Part shown: positions 8,648 through 17,625 of the stretch, one piece after another | Layout: the number at the start of each line of letters is the position of its first letter | How positions within the stretch are numbered: the first letter of the stretch is position 1 | DNA from: Tenacibaculum dicentrarchi | GTDB taxonomy: Bacteria > Bacteroidota > Bacteroidia > Flavobacteriales > Flavobacteriaceae | Assembly: GCF_964036635.1 (NCBI RefSeq) | Contig: NZ_OZ038524.1 | Span: 1,660,001 to 1,724,000, forward strand | Length of the DNA stretch: 64,000 bases | Direction of reading: 5' to 3' | Notes under the pieces: model-generated | What the model saw: the letters and a program-made list of their open reading frames with translations, nothing else | The model's database searches: none | What the model was told of the DNA's origin: nothing | Translations under genes and position numbers: made by a program

Positions 8648-9262
8648 ATGAACATAGTTAAAAAAAATAGAGATTTTAACAAACCAATAAAATGGAATGG
8701 TGACTTAAAAAACGATTGCATAGCGAAATGGTCAGGTCTAATATTACGTGCTGAATGGATGGATGAAAATTATTGGTGGTGGTGTGTTTACGATATACTT
8801 AATAAAGAAAACCAAATTGATAGTTCTAATGAATATGATAAACGAATTATTTGCGGAGAGAAAGCAAGAGAAAAAGTTGAACAAATTGCTCGAAACTATC
8901 TAAAAGAGGAGTTGATTAATAAACTGAAAAAAGGTGAAGAAGAAGCAGATATAGACAAATTAATTGTGGATTTAAAACTTATTGGAATCTCGCCAATGCA
9001 TTCTATTCTTACTTTAATAAAAGATTTCGGATTTAACCATAAAGAAGCAAAAAACAAGGTATTTAATTCACCTATTTGGAAAGGATTAAGAGAACAATCT
9101 GAAATGTTGACACAAGCCTTTTTGAATGTTGGAGTAGAAAATTCTGATGAAGTGGAAATCGTTGATGGACAAGTAGCTTCAATAACTTTTGATTTGACAA
9201 AAGACGATACTAAAAAAGAAAAACAAACTTTTTGGAAAAGAATAAAAACGAAATTTAAATAA
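8648..9262 (+). CDS. unknown protein, possible L7/L12-C-terminal-like region
   Basis: 204 residues. The N-terminal part is Trp-rich (AEWMDENYWWWCVYDIL). The central segment IGISPMHSILTLIKDFGFNHKEAKNKV (about residues 112-138) has the pattern of the small ribosomal-L7/L12-like fold seen in several small bacterial proteins, though the match is weak. The C-terminus is basic. Sole gene of cassette 8623-9399. No function can be assigned. Confidence 0.62.
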   Translation: MNIVKKNRDFNKPIKWNGDLKNDCIAKWSGLILRAEWMDENYWWWCVYDILNKENQIDSSNEYDKRIICGEKAREKVEQIARNYLKEELINKLKKGEEEADIDKLIVDLKLIGISPMHSILTLIKDFGFNHKEAKNKVFNSPIWKGLREQSEMLTQAFLNVGVENSDEVEIVDGQVASITFDLTKDDTKKEKQTFWKRIKTKFK

Positions 9263-9269
9263 TAAAAAC

Positions 9270-9405
9270 GTACTACAACACCGTATATAATTTATTGCTA
9301 GTACTAACCTACTTACGAAAATCCTTAGGGGATTTTCTATTCCGCTTTTATTTACTAAATTAGGTGCTCGAAATACGCAACAAATAATATACAAAAACGT
9401 TGGGC
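9270..9405 (+). other. attC site of cassette 8623-9399
   Basis: Left box GTACTACAAC against cassette start GTTGTAGCAC (one mismatch). Inner hairpin GAAAATCC-ttagg-GGATTTTC; arms CCGTATATAATTTATTG and CAACAAATAATATAC. Confidence 0.87.
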
Positions 9406-9430
9406 TACATTACCAATCACATTTAAATAA

Positions 9431-9778
9431 ATGAGTGAAAAAAAAGAAAATAACGAGGAAATAAAAAACACTGAGTTAAAACCTTTATTTGATTTTGTAG
9501 AAAATATCATTAAGGATTTAAAAATCAGTGAAATTATTGAAAAAAACAATGAAATTAAATCAAAGAAAATTGAAGCAGATAAAATATTAGATAATAGTAA
9601 ACTAACATTTTGGAAATGGAAAATGTCTAAAGATTTAATTATATGTATTTTACTTTTATTTACAATCATTTTATTATCTATGAATGGAGTTATTAAAGAA
9701 TCTATTACTGGAACTTTATTAGGTTCTGTAATTGGTTATACAATTGGAAATGGTTCGGTAAAAAAACAAAAAGACTAA
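9431..9778 (+). CDS. small membrane protein with coiled N-terminus
   Basis: 115 residues. Residues 1-65 are charged and helical. Two hydrophobic segments follow: DLIICILLLFTIILLSM (about 71-87) and a glycine-rich ITGTLLGSVIGYTIGNG (about 92-108), with a basic tail. It probably sits in the inner membrane. No family recognised; the small glycine-rich second segment recalls phage holin-like or cell-envelope stress proteins, but this is only a resemblance. Plus-strand gene of cassette 9400-10075, convergent with 9775-9921. Confidence 0.62.
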   Translation: MSEKKENNEEIKNTELKPLFDFVENIIKDLKISEIIEKNNEIKSKKIEADKILDNSKLTFWKWKMSKDLIICILLLFTIILLSMNGVIKESITGTLLGSVIGYTIGNGSVKKQKD

Positions 9779-9921
9779 TAATCTGAATATGTTTTTTGTA
9801 TCGGTTTTTCCGAATCTTTTGTTACTGTTTTAATGACCACAGCCAAAAACGTAAGAGTTGAGGCAAAAAGAATAACTTGTTTTACATCTTTTGAAGATGG
9901 TTTTTTAATTTCTATTTTCAT
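9775..9921 (-). CDS. 48-residue single-membrane-segment protein, minus strand
   Basis: A small frame on the minus strand between the membrane-protein gene and attC, overlapping its convergent neighbour by four bases. A basic N-terminus is followed by one hydrophobic helix (QVILFASTLTFLAVVI, about residues 15-30) and a charged tail. The frame fills the space left in the cassette, as in the 6915-7022 case. Function unknown. Confidence 0.45.
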   Translation of the reverse strand: MKIEIKKPSSKDVKQVILFASTLTFLAVVIKTVTKDSEKPIQKTYSDY

Positions 9922-9947
9922 AATTTTAAATTTTAATATAAAAAAAC

Positions 9948-10081
9948 GTAGCCCAACAAAATATATAATTTATTGCTGGTACTCGCCTACTTACGAAAAT
10001 CCTTAGGGATTTTCTATTGCGTTTTTATTTATTATATTTAGTGCATGGAAAACGCAACAAACCATATACAAACCGTTAACC
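9948..10081 (+). other. attC site of cassette 9400-10075
   Basis: Left box GTAGCCCAAC is the exact complement of the cassette start GTTGGGCTAC. Inner hairpin GAAAATCC-ttag-GGATTTTC. The right box GTTAACC starts a family A cassette. Confidence 0.9.
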
Positions 10082-10524
10082 TGCATTAAGCCAAATTACA
10101 CGGAATATTAACGGAATTAAGCGTTTTCGAAAAGTAAAATCCTGACAAAGATTACGTGAATCTGTTTGTAATGAAAATAGCGGACTTTCTAGCTCGTTTG
10201 CGCAATAGAAACGGAATCGTAAAACAGCAGATTTTAAAAAATATTACGTAAGATTTTACTTATAATTCCGAAATGAAAATGGCGGACTTTTTAGCTCGTT
10301 TACGCAATCGAAAATAAAAATGAAAAAATGTTCGGAATATTCCCGATTTTAGATTTTTTCACGTAAGTTTATATGAAAATTTAGACAAGTTAAACGCCGA
10401 ATAAAAACGCTGAAAAATGTGTGATTTTATAACGGTATTTTAATTAAAAAAGAAAAAACGCACGTTAACAAAGTGTATGAGCGCATATTTTCCTGGCGGA
10501 AAAATACGCCACATACACATGGCG
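10076..10524 (+). repeat. family A gene-free cassette, copy 5 (449 bp), with attC 10464-10530
   Basis: Standard layout. CATGG attC variant, which places an ATG two bases before the boundary CGTT. Followed by a family B cassette. Confidence 0.88.
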
Positions 10525-11036
10525 TTAGCTTTCATTAACAAAAAAAATGCGTGAAATTGGAAAAATAAAGCGTTTTCCTAAAGTAGAATCCTGATAAATA
10601 TTACGCAATTAGAAATGGAATTTTAACGCAGAAGATTTTGAAAAATATTACGTAAGAATCTGTCCGCAATTATGAAATAGAAACGGTGGAATTTTATCCT
10701 GTTTATGCAATCGGAAATGAAAAACTGTGGGATTCTGACAAATATTACGCAAGAATCTGTCTGTAATTCTGAAATGAAAATGGCGGACTTTTAGCCTGTT
10801 TGCGAAATTAGGAATGAAAATTTAGACAAGTTAAACGCCGAATAAAAACGCTGAAAAATATGTGGTTTTATATCGGTATTTTAATTGTAAAAAAGGAAAA
10901 ATAAACGAAAAGCTAACAAAATATATAATTTATTGCTAGTGCTCGCCTACCTACGAAAATCCTTAGGGGATTTTCTATTCCGTTTTTATTTACTTAATTT
11001 AGTGCTTCAAAAATGCAACAAACCATATATAAATCG
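10525..11036 (+). repeat. family B gene-free cassette, copy 1 (512 bp, subtype 1), with attC 10908-11042
   Basis: Starts GTTAGCTTTCATTAAC; its left box AAAAGCTAAC pairs with that start. The body has repeated units with ATTACGCAAGAATCTGTCTG and GGCGGACTTTTAGCCTG, homologous to the units of family A. The attC is of the common 135-bp class (TATATAATTTATTGCTAGTG). Confidence 0.87.
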
Positions 11037-11485
11037 TTAACCTGCATTAAGCCAAATTACACGGAATATTAACGGAATTAAGCGTTTTCGAAAAGTAAAA
11101 TCCTGACAAAGATTACGTGAATCTGTTTGTAATGAAAACAGCGGACTTTCTAGCTCGTTTACGCAATAGAAACGGAATCGTAAAACAGCAGATTTTAAAA
11201 AATATTACGCAAGAATTTGTCTATAATTCCGAAATGAAAATGGCGGACTTTTTAGCTCGTTTACGCAATAGAAAATAAAAATGAAAAAATGTTCGGAATA
11301 TTCCCGATGTTAGATTTTTTAGCGTAAGTTTATATGAAAATTTAGACAAGTTAAACACCGAATAAAAATGCTGAAAAATATGTGATTTTATAACGGTATT
11401 TTAATTAAAAAAGAAAAAACGCACGTTAACAAAGTGTATGAGCGCATATTTTCCTGGCGGAAAAATACGCCACATACACATGGCG
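11037..11485 (+). repeat. family A gene-free cassette, copy 6 (449 bp), with attC 11425-11491
   Basis: Standard layout, CATGG attC variant. Shares the ACACCGAATAAAAATGCTG variant with copies 4, 8 and 13, suggesting a sub-lineage. Confidence 0.88.
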
Positions 11486-11648
11486 TTGTAAGTAATTTGA
11501 AACAATAGAATGGAAAAGTAACTCACTAAAAGAGAATATTTGAATCATTAAATCCAATTTATGAATGAATTCAAAAAGTTTATAACAGTCGGAATAAGCA
11601 GAATTAAGACTTAAAATTAGGAGTAGGCAGAAATTTTAATTATTAAAA

Positions 11649-12011
11649 ATGAGTTGGATATTTATAACATTAATTGGTATAGGAATAATCATTTTTGTAA
11701 AAAAAATGTTTTCATTTGAAAATTTACAAGATTTAGGTATAAAAAGATATAGGGAAGGAAATTTTTCGGAATCTATAACATATTTAGAAAAAGCAATTAA
11801 GAAGAGACCAAATCATCCAGAAACAATATGTGCTTTAGGTGAATCTTATTTACAACAGTCATTGAAGGTAGAAAGTATTTCTCTTTCTGCTTCTAAAATT
11901 TATCAATCAAAAGCAATACTAAATTTCAAAAAATACTTACAATTAGAACCTAATGGGTATCATAAAACTCAAATAATTCAAAAATTAGAATATATAAAAC
12001 TTCATAAATAA
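11649..12011 (+). CDS. membrane-anchored TPR protein
   Basis: 120 residues. An N-terminal membrane helix (WIFITLIGIGIIIFV, residues 3-17) is followed by about two tetratricopeptide-like helical hairpins: LGIKRYREGNFSESITYLEKAIKKRP (about 29-54) and the following ALGESYLQQS...KYLQLEPNG. It is probably inner-membrane anchored with a cytoplasmic protein-binding domain. First gene of cassette 11486-12693, with an unusually long 160-bp leader that has space for a promoter; the next gene starts 13 bases after its stop, so the two form an operon. Confidence 0.75.
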   Translation: MSWIFITLIGIGIIIFVKKMFSFENLQDLGIKRYREGNFSESITYLEKAIKKRPNHPETICALGESYLQQSLKVESISLSASKIYQSKAILNFKKYLQLEPNGYHKTQIIQKLEYIKLHK

Positions 12012-12024
12012 AATAAAAACGAAT

Positions 12025-12495
12025 ATGGTAAATCAAGAAAGTTGGAAAAACAGTAAATATTTCGGAATTACAATTAACATAATTTTTTTTTCTGCTTATT
12101 ATGTATTAAGTTGGGTATTTCTGAGAAAACTATTTGATAACACAATCATTTTTTTAATATCATATGTTATAACAATAATTATACTAAAATATATAACGAC
12201 AAAAATTTATTCATCTTTAACAAAAGGAAATCAAATGGATAAAATAAATGAAATGATGTACGGAATCAATAATCGTGCAAATTGGGGTGGTATTTTCACA
12301 GAATTAGTTGACCCTGAAAAAAAGCATTTAGGAGATACTTGTAAGAGTACTCTTAAATCATTAAGAGATAGACCTAAAACACCACAAATTTTAAAAGATA
12401 TAGATGAATTAGAAGAAAAACTAAAAGAAATATCTGATGTAGTTACAGGCGGTACTATATTTGAGTTATTTTTCTGTTTAAAAAGTAGATTATAG
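12025..12495 (+). CDS. two-helix membrane protein of unknown function
   Basis: 156 residues. Two membrane segments, INIIFFSAYYVLSWVFL (about 17-33) and NTIIFLISYVITIIILKYI (about 38-56), are followed by a soluble, charged, helical tail with LKDIDELEEKLKEISDVV. Second gene of the cassette, after the TPR protein. The pairing suggests the two act together at the membrane. Family not recognised. Confidence 0.68.
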   Translation: MVNQESWKNSKYFGITINIIFFSAYYVLSWVFLRKLFDNTIIFLISYVITIIILKYITTKIYSSLTKGNQMDKINEMMYGINNRANWGGIFTELVDPEKKHLGDTCKSTLKSLRDRPKTPQILKDIDELEEKLKEISDVVTGGTIFELFFCLKSRL

Positions 12496-12504
12496 AATAA
12501 AACT

Positions 12505-12699
12505 ACTTACAACATAGCATATAAAAAATAGGGGTTTTGTGCTAACTCTAAAGTTCCGTGTTTATTTACAAAGTCCGCTAAATATAAAATTTGGCATTTA
12601 AACGAAAATTAAAAACAAAATATTTATATTTAGCTAAGTATTAAACCGAAAAGATAGTGCTTATCTACTGCCCTACTTTTCATATACTAACCGTTAACC
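12505..12699 (+). other. attC site (long type) of cassette 11486-12693
   Basis: Left box ACTTACAAC pairs with the cassette start GTTGTAAGT. About 195 bp, with the inner segments CCGCTAAATATA and TATATTTAGCTAAG. Confidence 0.87.
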
Positions 12700-13142
12700 T
12701 GCATTAAGCCAAATTACACGGAATATTAACGTAATTAAGCATTTTCGAAAAGTAAAATTCTGACAAAGATTACGTGAATCTGTTTGTAATGAAAACAGCG
12801 GACTTTCTAGCTCGTTTGCGCAATATAAACGGAATCGTAAAACAGCAGATTTTAAAAAATATTACGTAAGATTTTGCTTATAATTCCGAAATAAAACCGT
12901 AGATTTTTTAGCTCGTTTACGCAATCGAAAATAAAAATGAATAAATGTTCTGAATATTCCCGATTTTAGATTTTTTAGCGTAAGTTTATATGAAAATTTA
13001 GACAAGTTAAATGCCGAATAAAAACGCTGAAAAATATGTGATTTTATAACGGTATTTTAATTAAAAAAGAAAAAAACGCACGTTAACAAAGTGTATGAGC
13101 GCATATTTTCCTGGCGGAAAAATACGCCACATACACTAGGCG
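12694..13142 (+). repeat. family A gene-free cassette, copy 7 (449 bp), with attC 13082-13148
   Basis: Standard layout, CTAGG attC variant. Carries ATAAAACCGTAGA instead of ATGAAAATGGCGGA in the second tandem unit, which breaks the micro-frame. Confidence 0.88.
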
Positions 13143-13197
13143 TTGGCAAAAATGCTAAAAACGAAAAAACAATTACTAATTAAAAACTAAATGATTT

Positions 13198-13689
13198 ATG
13201 AGAAATTTAAACAAACTGAAATTAATATTAATTTGTTGTATATTTTTGCTAACTTCATGTTTACCTTCAGATGAAGAAAATGTTCAAATTGGATTTATGT
13301 TTGAAATAAGAAATACAACCGGATTAGAATACGAAAATGTAAAAGTAACTATAGGAGGTATAAAAAATGGGGAATTTGTAGATACAGGATCTTACACGTT
13401 ACCTCTCATAAGAATAAGAAATAATAACTCCGAAGCTCAATATGTTGCAGTCGACCATAATAGATGGAAGCCCAATTTGAACTTGGTAAAAGAGATTTCT
13501 GATAAAGCGTACTTTACAGTTCAATTAGAAGGACAAGGAGTAATATCTTTATATAATGAATTTGAAAATAATATATTAGTTAGTGCAAATATTACCGAAA
13601 ATGGATTCCTAAAAAATGATTACGGAGGAGATTTGAGTATTGCTATTTTTGAAGATTCAATAAAAGGTCTTTTTTTCGAGCAAGAATAA
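13198..13689 (+). CDS. lipoprotein of unknown function
   Basis: 163 residues. The signal peptide KLILICCIFLLTSC gives a lipobox Cys at about residue 21, followed by acidic residues. The mature part is beta-rich (IGFMFEIRNTTGLEYENVKVTIGG), resembling an immunoglobulin-like or FxLD-type extracytoplasmic domain; no family assigned. Probably a periplasmic or surface lipoprotein. Sole gene of cassette 13143-13836; a start at 13198 keeps the signal peptide in frame, whereas the ATG at 13191 is in another frame. Confidence 0.72.
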   Translation: MRNLNKLKLILICCIFLLTSCLPSDEENVQIGFMFEIRNTTGLEYENVKVTIGGIKNGEFVDTGSYTLPLIRIRNNNSEAQYVAVDHNRWKPNLNLVKEISDKAYFTVQLEGQGVISLYNEFENNILVSANITENGFLKNDYGGDLSIAIFEDSIKGLFFEQE

Positions 13690-13708
13690 TTGAAAAATAA
13701 ATACGCAC

Positions 13709-13842
13709 ATTTGCCAACACAGTATATAAAAAACAGCAGTCAAGTGCAAACTACAAAATTTGTGCTTTACTGCTATCTTTATTGCTAAATTGAAAGTTAT
13801 AGCTTTTTTATTCTGCTACTTTTCATATACAAACCGTTGCCC
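13709..13842 (+). other. attC site of cassette 13143-13836
   Basis: Left box ATTTGCCAAC against the cassette start GTTGGCAAAA (one mismatch). Arms AGTATATAAAAAACAGCAG and CTGCTACTTTTCATATAC. Confidence 0.87.
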
Positions 13843-13848
13843 ACAATT

Positions 13849-14265
13849 ATGAAAAAAATGCTAACCGAGAATGATATAGTTGAAAAAGTAACCGATTTCC
13901 TTGAAACTAAAGGTTATCGAATTACCCAAAGTTTGACCACTAATCAACAAGGAATTGATATAATTGCGGAAACGGAATCTGAAACTTTATATATTGAGGC
14001 TAAAGGAGAAACAAGCTCTGTGGAAACGTCTAAAAGGTTTGGACTACCATTTAATCGGAATCAAATTAAATCACATATTTCGGTAGCTTTATTAGCAACT
14101 ATGAAAGTTATCTCAAGTTTACCAAGTGGAAACAAAACGAAAGTTGGAATAGCATTGCCAGATACCGAAGAACAAAGAATAGTAATTAATAAAATTAATC
14201 CTGCATTAAAAAAACTCGATATTAGAATATATTGGGTAAGTAGAACAAAAGTAATAGTTGAATAA
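13849..14265 (+). CDS. Mrr/restriction-endonuclease-like PD-(D/E)XK protein
   Basis: 138 residues. The short nuclease-fold core shows GYRITQSLTTNQQGIDIIAETESETLYIEAKGE, with the catalytic Asp in GIDIIA (about 37) and E-x-K in IEAKG (about 50-52), as in Mrr-like and VRR-like endonucleases. The Gln/Lys after it (NRNQIKSHISVALLATMK) is the usual accessory helix. I chose ATG 13849 rather than the TTG at 13837, which lies in the attC right box. It is followed after one base by 14267-14668, so the two are translationally coupled. Likely a DNA-cleaving defence or regulatory pair. Confidence 0.78.
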   Translation: MKKMLTENDIVEKVTDFLETKGYRITQSLTTNQQGIDIIAETESETLYIEAKGETSSVETSKRFGLPFNRNQIKSHISVALLATMKVISSLPSGNKTKVGIALPDTEEQRIVINKINPALKKLDIRIYWVSRTKVIVE

Positions 14266-14266
14266 A

Positions 14267-14668
14267 ATGGGAGTTGTAGAATTTATTGGAAAAACACTTT
14301 TAGTAGAGTCAATTAGGGCTTCAATAAAAGAATTAAAGAAACTCAATCTTACAGGAATATCGCAAGAAAGAAGAGAAAATTTATCAGATGCTTTGACTTC
14401 AATCCAATTAGCGTCAATTAAAACTCGGAATTTTATTGATAATAATGGTTATGAACCGAATATGGATTTAGCGGAATTATGGAATGTTGCTTTACAGAAA
14501 TCAATCAATGCTGAATTGAAAGATTTACCTGATTATTTGCATAGTAAATCGAAATTTTGGGGAAAACCACAAGATTGGCTGAATGAACCAACTTCAATGG
14601 AATTAGTTCCTAAATTGAATTATATTAACGACCAATGTGATATGTTATTAATCGAACTGAAAAAATAA
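14267..14668 (+). CDS. helical partner of the small nuclease
   Basis: 133 residues, almost all helical, with no recognised domain. ATG 14267 follows the nuclease stop after a single base (TAAAATG), a classic coupled arrangement; an upstream TTG at 14258 in the same frame overlaps the nuclease and is less likely. Residues such as ELWNVALQKSINAELKDLPDYLHSKSKFWGKPQDWL are well conserved-looking helix and loop patterns. It could act as specificity subunit, regulator or antitoxin. Inference rests only on the pairing. Confidence 0.7.
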   Translation: MGVVEFIGKTLLVESIRASIKELKKLNLTGISQERRENLSDALTSIQLASIKTRNFIDNNGYEPNMDLAELWNVALQKSINAELKDLPDYLHSKSKFWGKPQDWLNEPTSMELVPKLNYINDQCDMLLIELKK

Positions 14669-14669
14669 C

Positions 14670-14805
14670 TGTGGGCAACAACATATATAATTTATTGCTA
14701 GTGCTTATCTACTTACGAAAATCCTTAGGGGATTTTCTATTCCATTTTTATTTAATATATTTAGAACTTGAAATACGCAACAAACCATATACAAAACCGT
14801 TGTGC
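14670..14805 (+). other. attC site of cassette 13837-14799
   Basis: Left box TGTGGGCAAC matches the cassette start GTTGCCCACA exactly. Inner hairpin GAAAATCC-ttagg-GGATTTTC. Confidence 0.9.
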
Positions 14806-14962
14806 ATAATGCAAAAAATCGTTCTAAAATTCAACATTTGAACTAAAAAAGCCAACCGCACAAACAGCACATTTATTTTTTTTGCCAACGCGAAATACCA
14901 ACGCTAAAAAAATAAAAGAGCTGTTTTTCGCCAACGCTCGAAAAAAATGATACATTAGGAAA

Positions 14963-15373
14963 ATGCAAACTGAAGAAGAAATCCTAAAAATAAAAAAAGT
15001 AAAAAACACCGCAGTCAGAACTGTGGTTTTACGACATCTTTTGAGCCAAGAAAAAGCCCAATCTTTAAAAGATATTGAAAACGCATTGGCATATACTGAC
15101 AGAAGTTCGATTTTCAGAACGCTGAAAACATTTGAGGAAAACAAAGTTATCCACAGCATTGAAGATGGTTCTGGAATGACCAAATATGCGGTTTGTGCCA
15201 AAGGCTGTAACTGCGACCCAAAGGATTTGCACTATCATTTTTACTGTACAAACTGCGATAAAACATTCTGCCTTTTCGATGTTCCAATTCCTCAAATTGA
15301 ACTTCCTCAAAACTTCAAACTACAACAAGCTAATATGGTTGTAAAAGGCTTGTGCGACAACTGCAACAAGTAA
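14963..15373 (+). CDS. Fur-family metal-dependent regulator
   Basis: 136 residues. N-terminal winged helix (VRTVVLRHLLSQEKAQSLKDIENALAYT.. with the recognition segment DRSSIFRTLKTFEENKVI, about 50-67), then a dimerisation domain with HYHFYCTNCDKTFCL (about 89-103) and a C-terminal CDNCNK. The two CxxC pairs form the structural zinc site of Fur/Zur/PerR proteins, and the HYHF histidines contribute to metal sensing. First gene of the 4-kb cassette 14800-18760, followed by a TonB receptor and a CDF exporter, so it probably controls them in response to metal. The metal (zinc more likely than iron) is inferred, not shown. Confidence 0.88.
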   Translation: MQTEEEILKIKKVKNTAVRTVVLRHLLSQEKAQSLKDIENALAYTDRSSIFRTLKTFEENKVIHSIEDGSGMTKYAVCAKGCNCDPKDLHYHFYCTNCDKTFCLFDVPIPQIELPQNFKLQQANMVVKGLCDNCNK

Positions 15374-15377
15374 TCTT

Positions 15378-15392
15378 TGCAATCGAGTTGCA
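15378..15392. promoter_or_regulatory. candidate Fur/Zur-type operator
   Basis: The perfect inverted repeat TGCAA-tcgag-TTGCA lies between the Fur-family gene and the TonB receptor gene, just upstream of the TACATTTG element. Its position suits a metal-dependent operator controlling the receptor. Binding is inferred. Confidence 0.4.
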
Positions 15393-15404
15393 GTAAAAGG
15401 AATT

Positions 15405-15412
15405 TACATTTG
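15405..15412 (+). promoter_or_regulatory. candidate Bacteroidota -7 element (TACATTTG)
   Basis: TACATTTG fits the TAnnTTTG -7 consensus of Bacteroidota and lies 29 bases before the receptor start. Two possible upstream elements, TTTG at 15376 and TTG at 15388, are not at the ideal spacing. Confidence 0.45.
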
Positions 15413-15440
15413 TACTATTCTTTTAAATCAGAATAAGCAG

Positions 15441-17624
15441 ATGAAAAACATATTTTTAAACACATTATTTTTATTCGTATCAATCATATCGTTCTCACAG
15501 ACGAGCGATATTTCCATTTCTGTTAGCGATGCAGGAACCAACGAACCATTATTGGGTGCTACCGTCTATTTTGAAGAATTAGCAAAAGGAGCAGTAACAG
15601 ATTTTTACGGAATTGCCACATTTACAGAAATCCCAAATGGAAACCACATTATAAAAATTTCATACATAGGCTTCAAAACCATAGAAACTACTATTGATGT
15701 TGGAACAAAAAAGGAGTTCGCTTTCAAGCTCGAATCTGGAGGTAATGAACTTGACGAAGTTGTCATACAATCTTCAAGAAGTACACGAACTGTTAGAAAA
15801 ATTCCAACTCGAATTGAATTTATTGGAGCGGAAGAATTAGGCGAAAAAGCAGTAATGAACCCGACAAATATTTCAATGGTACTTCGAGAAAGTACAGGCA
15901 TACAGATGCAACAAACTTCGTTAAGTAGCGGAAATACCAACATTAGAATTCAAGGTCTCGATGGACGCTATACACAACTTTTGAGAGATGGATTTCCACT
16001 TTATGGCGGTTTTTCCAGCGGTTTGAGTATTTTACAAATTCCGCCATTAGACTTAAAACAATTTGAAATAATAAAAGGAAGTTCATCAACGCTTTATGGT
16101 GGTGGTGCAATTGCAGGTTTGATAAATATGGTTTCCAAAACACCAGACGAAGAACCTGCTTTGGATATTATGTTGACACAAACCCAAGCTCTGGGAAGTA
16201 CAGCAAATGTATTTTACAGCAAACGGAATGAAAAATTTGGTGTTTCACTTTATGGTTCAGGTCATTATCAAAAAGCGTATGACCCAGAAGATGATGACTT
16301 TAGTAACTTGCCAAAAACAACTTCGATTTCATTCAACCCAAAGTTCTTTTATTATCCATCGGAAAAAACAACATTTTGGTTTGGCTTAAACGGAACGTAT
16401 GACGACAGAATTGGTGGCGACATCACAAAAATTGAAAGTGGCGAAAATGGCATCCATCAATATACCGAAGAAAACGTATCGAAAAGATTGAGCAGTCAAG
16501 CGGTTTACGAAACTCAAATAGATTCCGTCAGTTCATTAACTATCAAAAATAGTATCTCGTTCTTCGACAGAGAACTGACCATTCCCGATTTTACATTTGA
16601 CGGTAAACAAACCAATACATTCACGGAAATAAACTATCAAAAGTCAGCCAATAAAACAGATTGGATTTTTGGAGCAAACCTATATACTTCTGATTTTGAT
16701 GAAAATGATAATGCAACTTTGCAACGCGACCAAACAGATATAACTTATGGAGCATTTGCAAATAACATTTATGACATTTCGGATAATTGGATTTTGGAAA
16801 CAGGATTGCGAGCAGATTACAATACTGATTTTGGCTTTTTTCCGCTTCCACGAGTTTCATTGCTATACAAAAACGATAGTGGATTTTCGAGCAGAATTGG
16901 TGGTGGATTAGGTTACAAAATTCCAGATATTTTTACAGAAGAGGCGGAATTTATCAATTTTGAAAATGTACTTGGTATTGATAAATCTTCACTAAATGCG
17001 GAACGTTCTTACGGTGTAAATCTTGATTTCAACTATCAAACACGTTTATTTGAAACCGTTGGTTTTTCTATTAATCAACTGTTTTATGTAACTGCGATTA
17101 ATGATGCATTACTGTTAAATTCAACTGATAATGGATTTTTCCAATTTGAGAATGCAACAGATGAAATTTTGAGCAAAGGTGCTGAAACAAACATCAAGTT
17201 TACCTATAAAGATTTTCGTTGGTTCTTGAATTATGCACTCATTGACACAAAATTGAATTATTTGGCTGGAAATCCACAAAAACCGCTAACTGCAAAACAT
17301 AACGCAGGAAGTGTTTTGATGTACGAATCTGAAAAATGGCGAATCGGTTACGAAACGTTTTACACAGGAAAACAATTTTTGTCTAATGGAACAGAAACAA
17401 CCGACTTCATAACAATGGGTTTTGTGGCAATGCGAAATTTTAAATGGGGAACAACGTTTGTGAATTTTGAAAACTTTACGGACAGAAGACAAAGCAGGTT
17501 TTCGCCATTGGTTTTGCCACCACACGACAATCCAGAATTTTCCGAAATTTATGCACCAACAGACGGTTTTATATTTAGCGTTGGAGTAATAATCAAACCT
17601 TTTGGAAACGAAGATGACGACTAA
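15441..17624 (+). CDS. TonB-dependent outer-membrane receptor
   Basis: 727 residues. Signal peptide (ends about ISFSQ, residue 20), then an N-terminal CarboxypepD_reg-like domain (about 24-105, GTNEPLLGATVYFEELAKG), a plug domain (about 115-240, with NTNIRIQGLDGRYTQLLRDG and IEIIKGSS-like QFEIIKGSSSTLYGGGAIAG), and a beta-barrel to the C-terminus. Energy-dependent uptake of a metal chelate or metal across the outer membrane is the likely role. It lies 67 bases after a Fur-family gene and one base before a CDF transporter, all in one integron cassette, an unusually large and complete metabolic cargo. The final barrel strand is present although the C-terminus carries extra acidic residues. Confidence 0.88.
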   Translation: MKNIFLNTLFLFVSIISFSQTSDISISVSDAGTNEPLLGATVYFEELAKGAVTDFYGIATFTEIPNGNHIIKISYIGFKTIETTIDVGTKKEFAFKLESGGNELDEVVIQSSRSTRTVRKIPTRIEFIGAEELGEKAVMNPTNISMVLRESTGIQMQQTSLSSGNTNIRIQGLDGRYTQLLRDGFPLYGGFSSGLSILQIPPLDLKQFEIIKGSSSTLYGGGAIAGLINMVSKTPDEEPALDIMLTQTQALGSTANVFYSKRNEKFGVSLYGSGHYQKAYDPEDDDFSNLPKTTSISFNPKFFYYPSEKTTFWFGLNGTYDDRIGGDITKIESGENGIHQYTEENVSKRLSSQAVYETQIDSVSSLTIKNSISFFDRELTIPDFTFDGKQTNTFTEINYQKSANKTDWIFGANLYTSDFDENDNATLQRDQTDITYGAFANNIYDISDNWILETGLRADYNTDFGFFPLPRVSLLYKNDSGFSSRIGGGLGYKIPDIFTEEAEFINFENVLGIDKSSLNAERSYGVNLDFNYQTRLFETVGFSINQLFYVTAINDALLLNSTDNGFFQFENATDEILSKGAETNIKFTYKDFRWFLNYALIDTKLNYLAGNPQKPLTAKHNAGSVLMYESEKWRIGYETFYTGKQFLSNGTETTDFITMGFVAMRNFKWGTTFVNFENFTDRRQSRFSPLVLPPHDNPEFSEIYAPTDGFIFSVGVIIKPFGNEDDD

Positions 17625-17625
17625 A

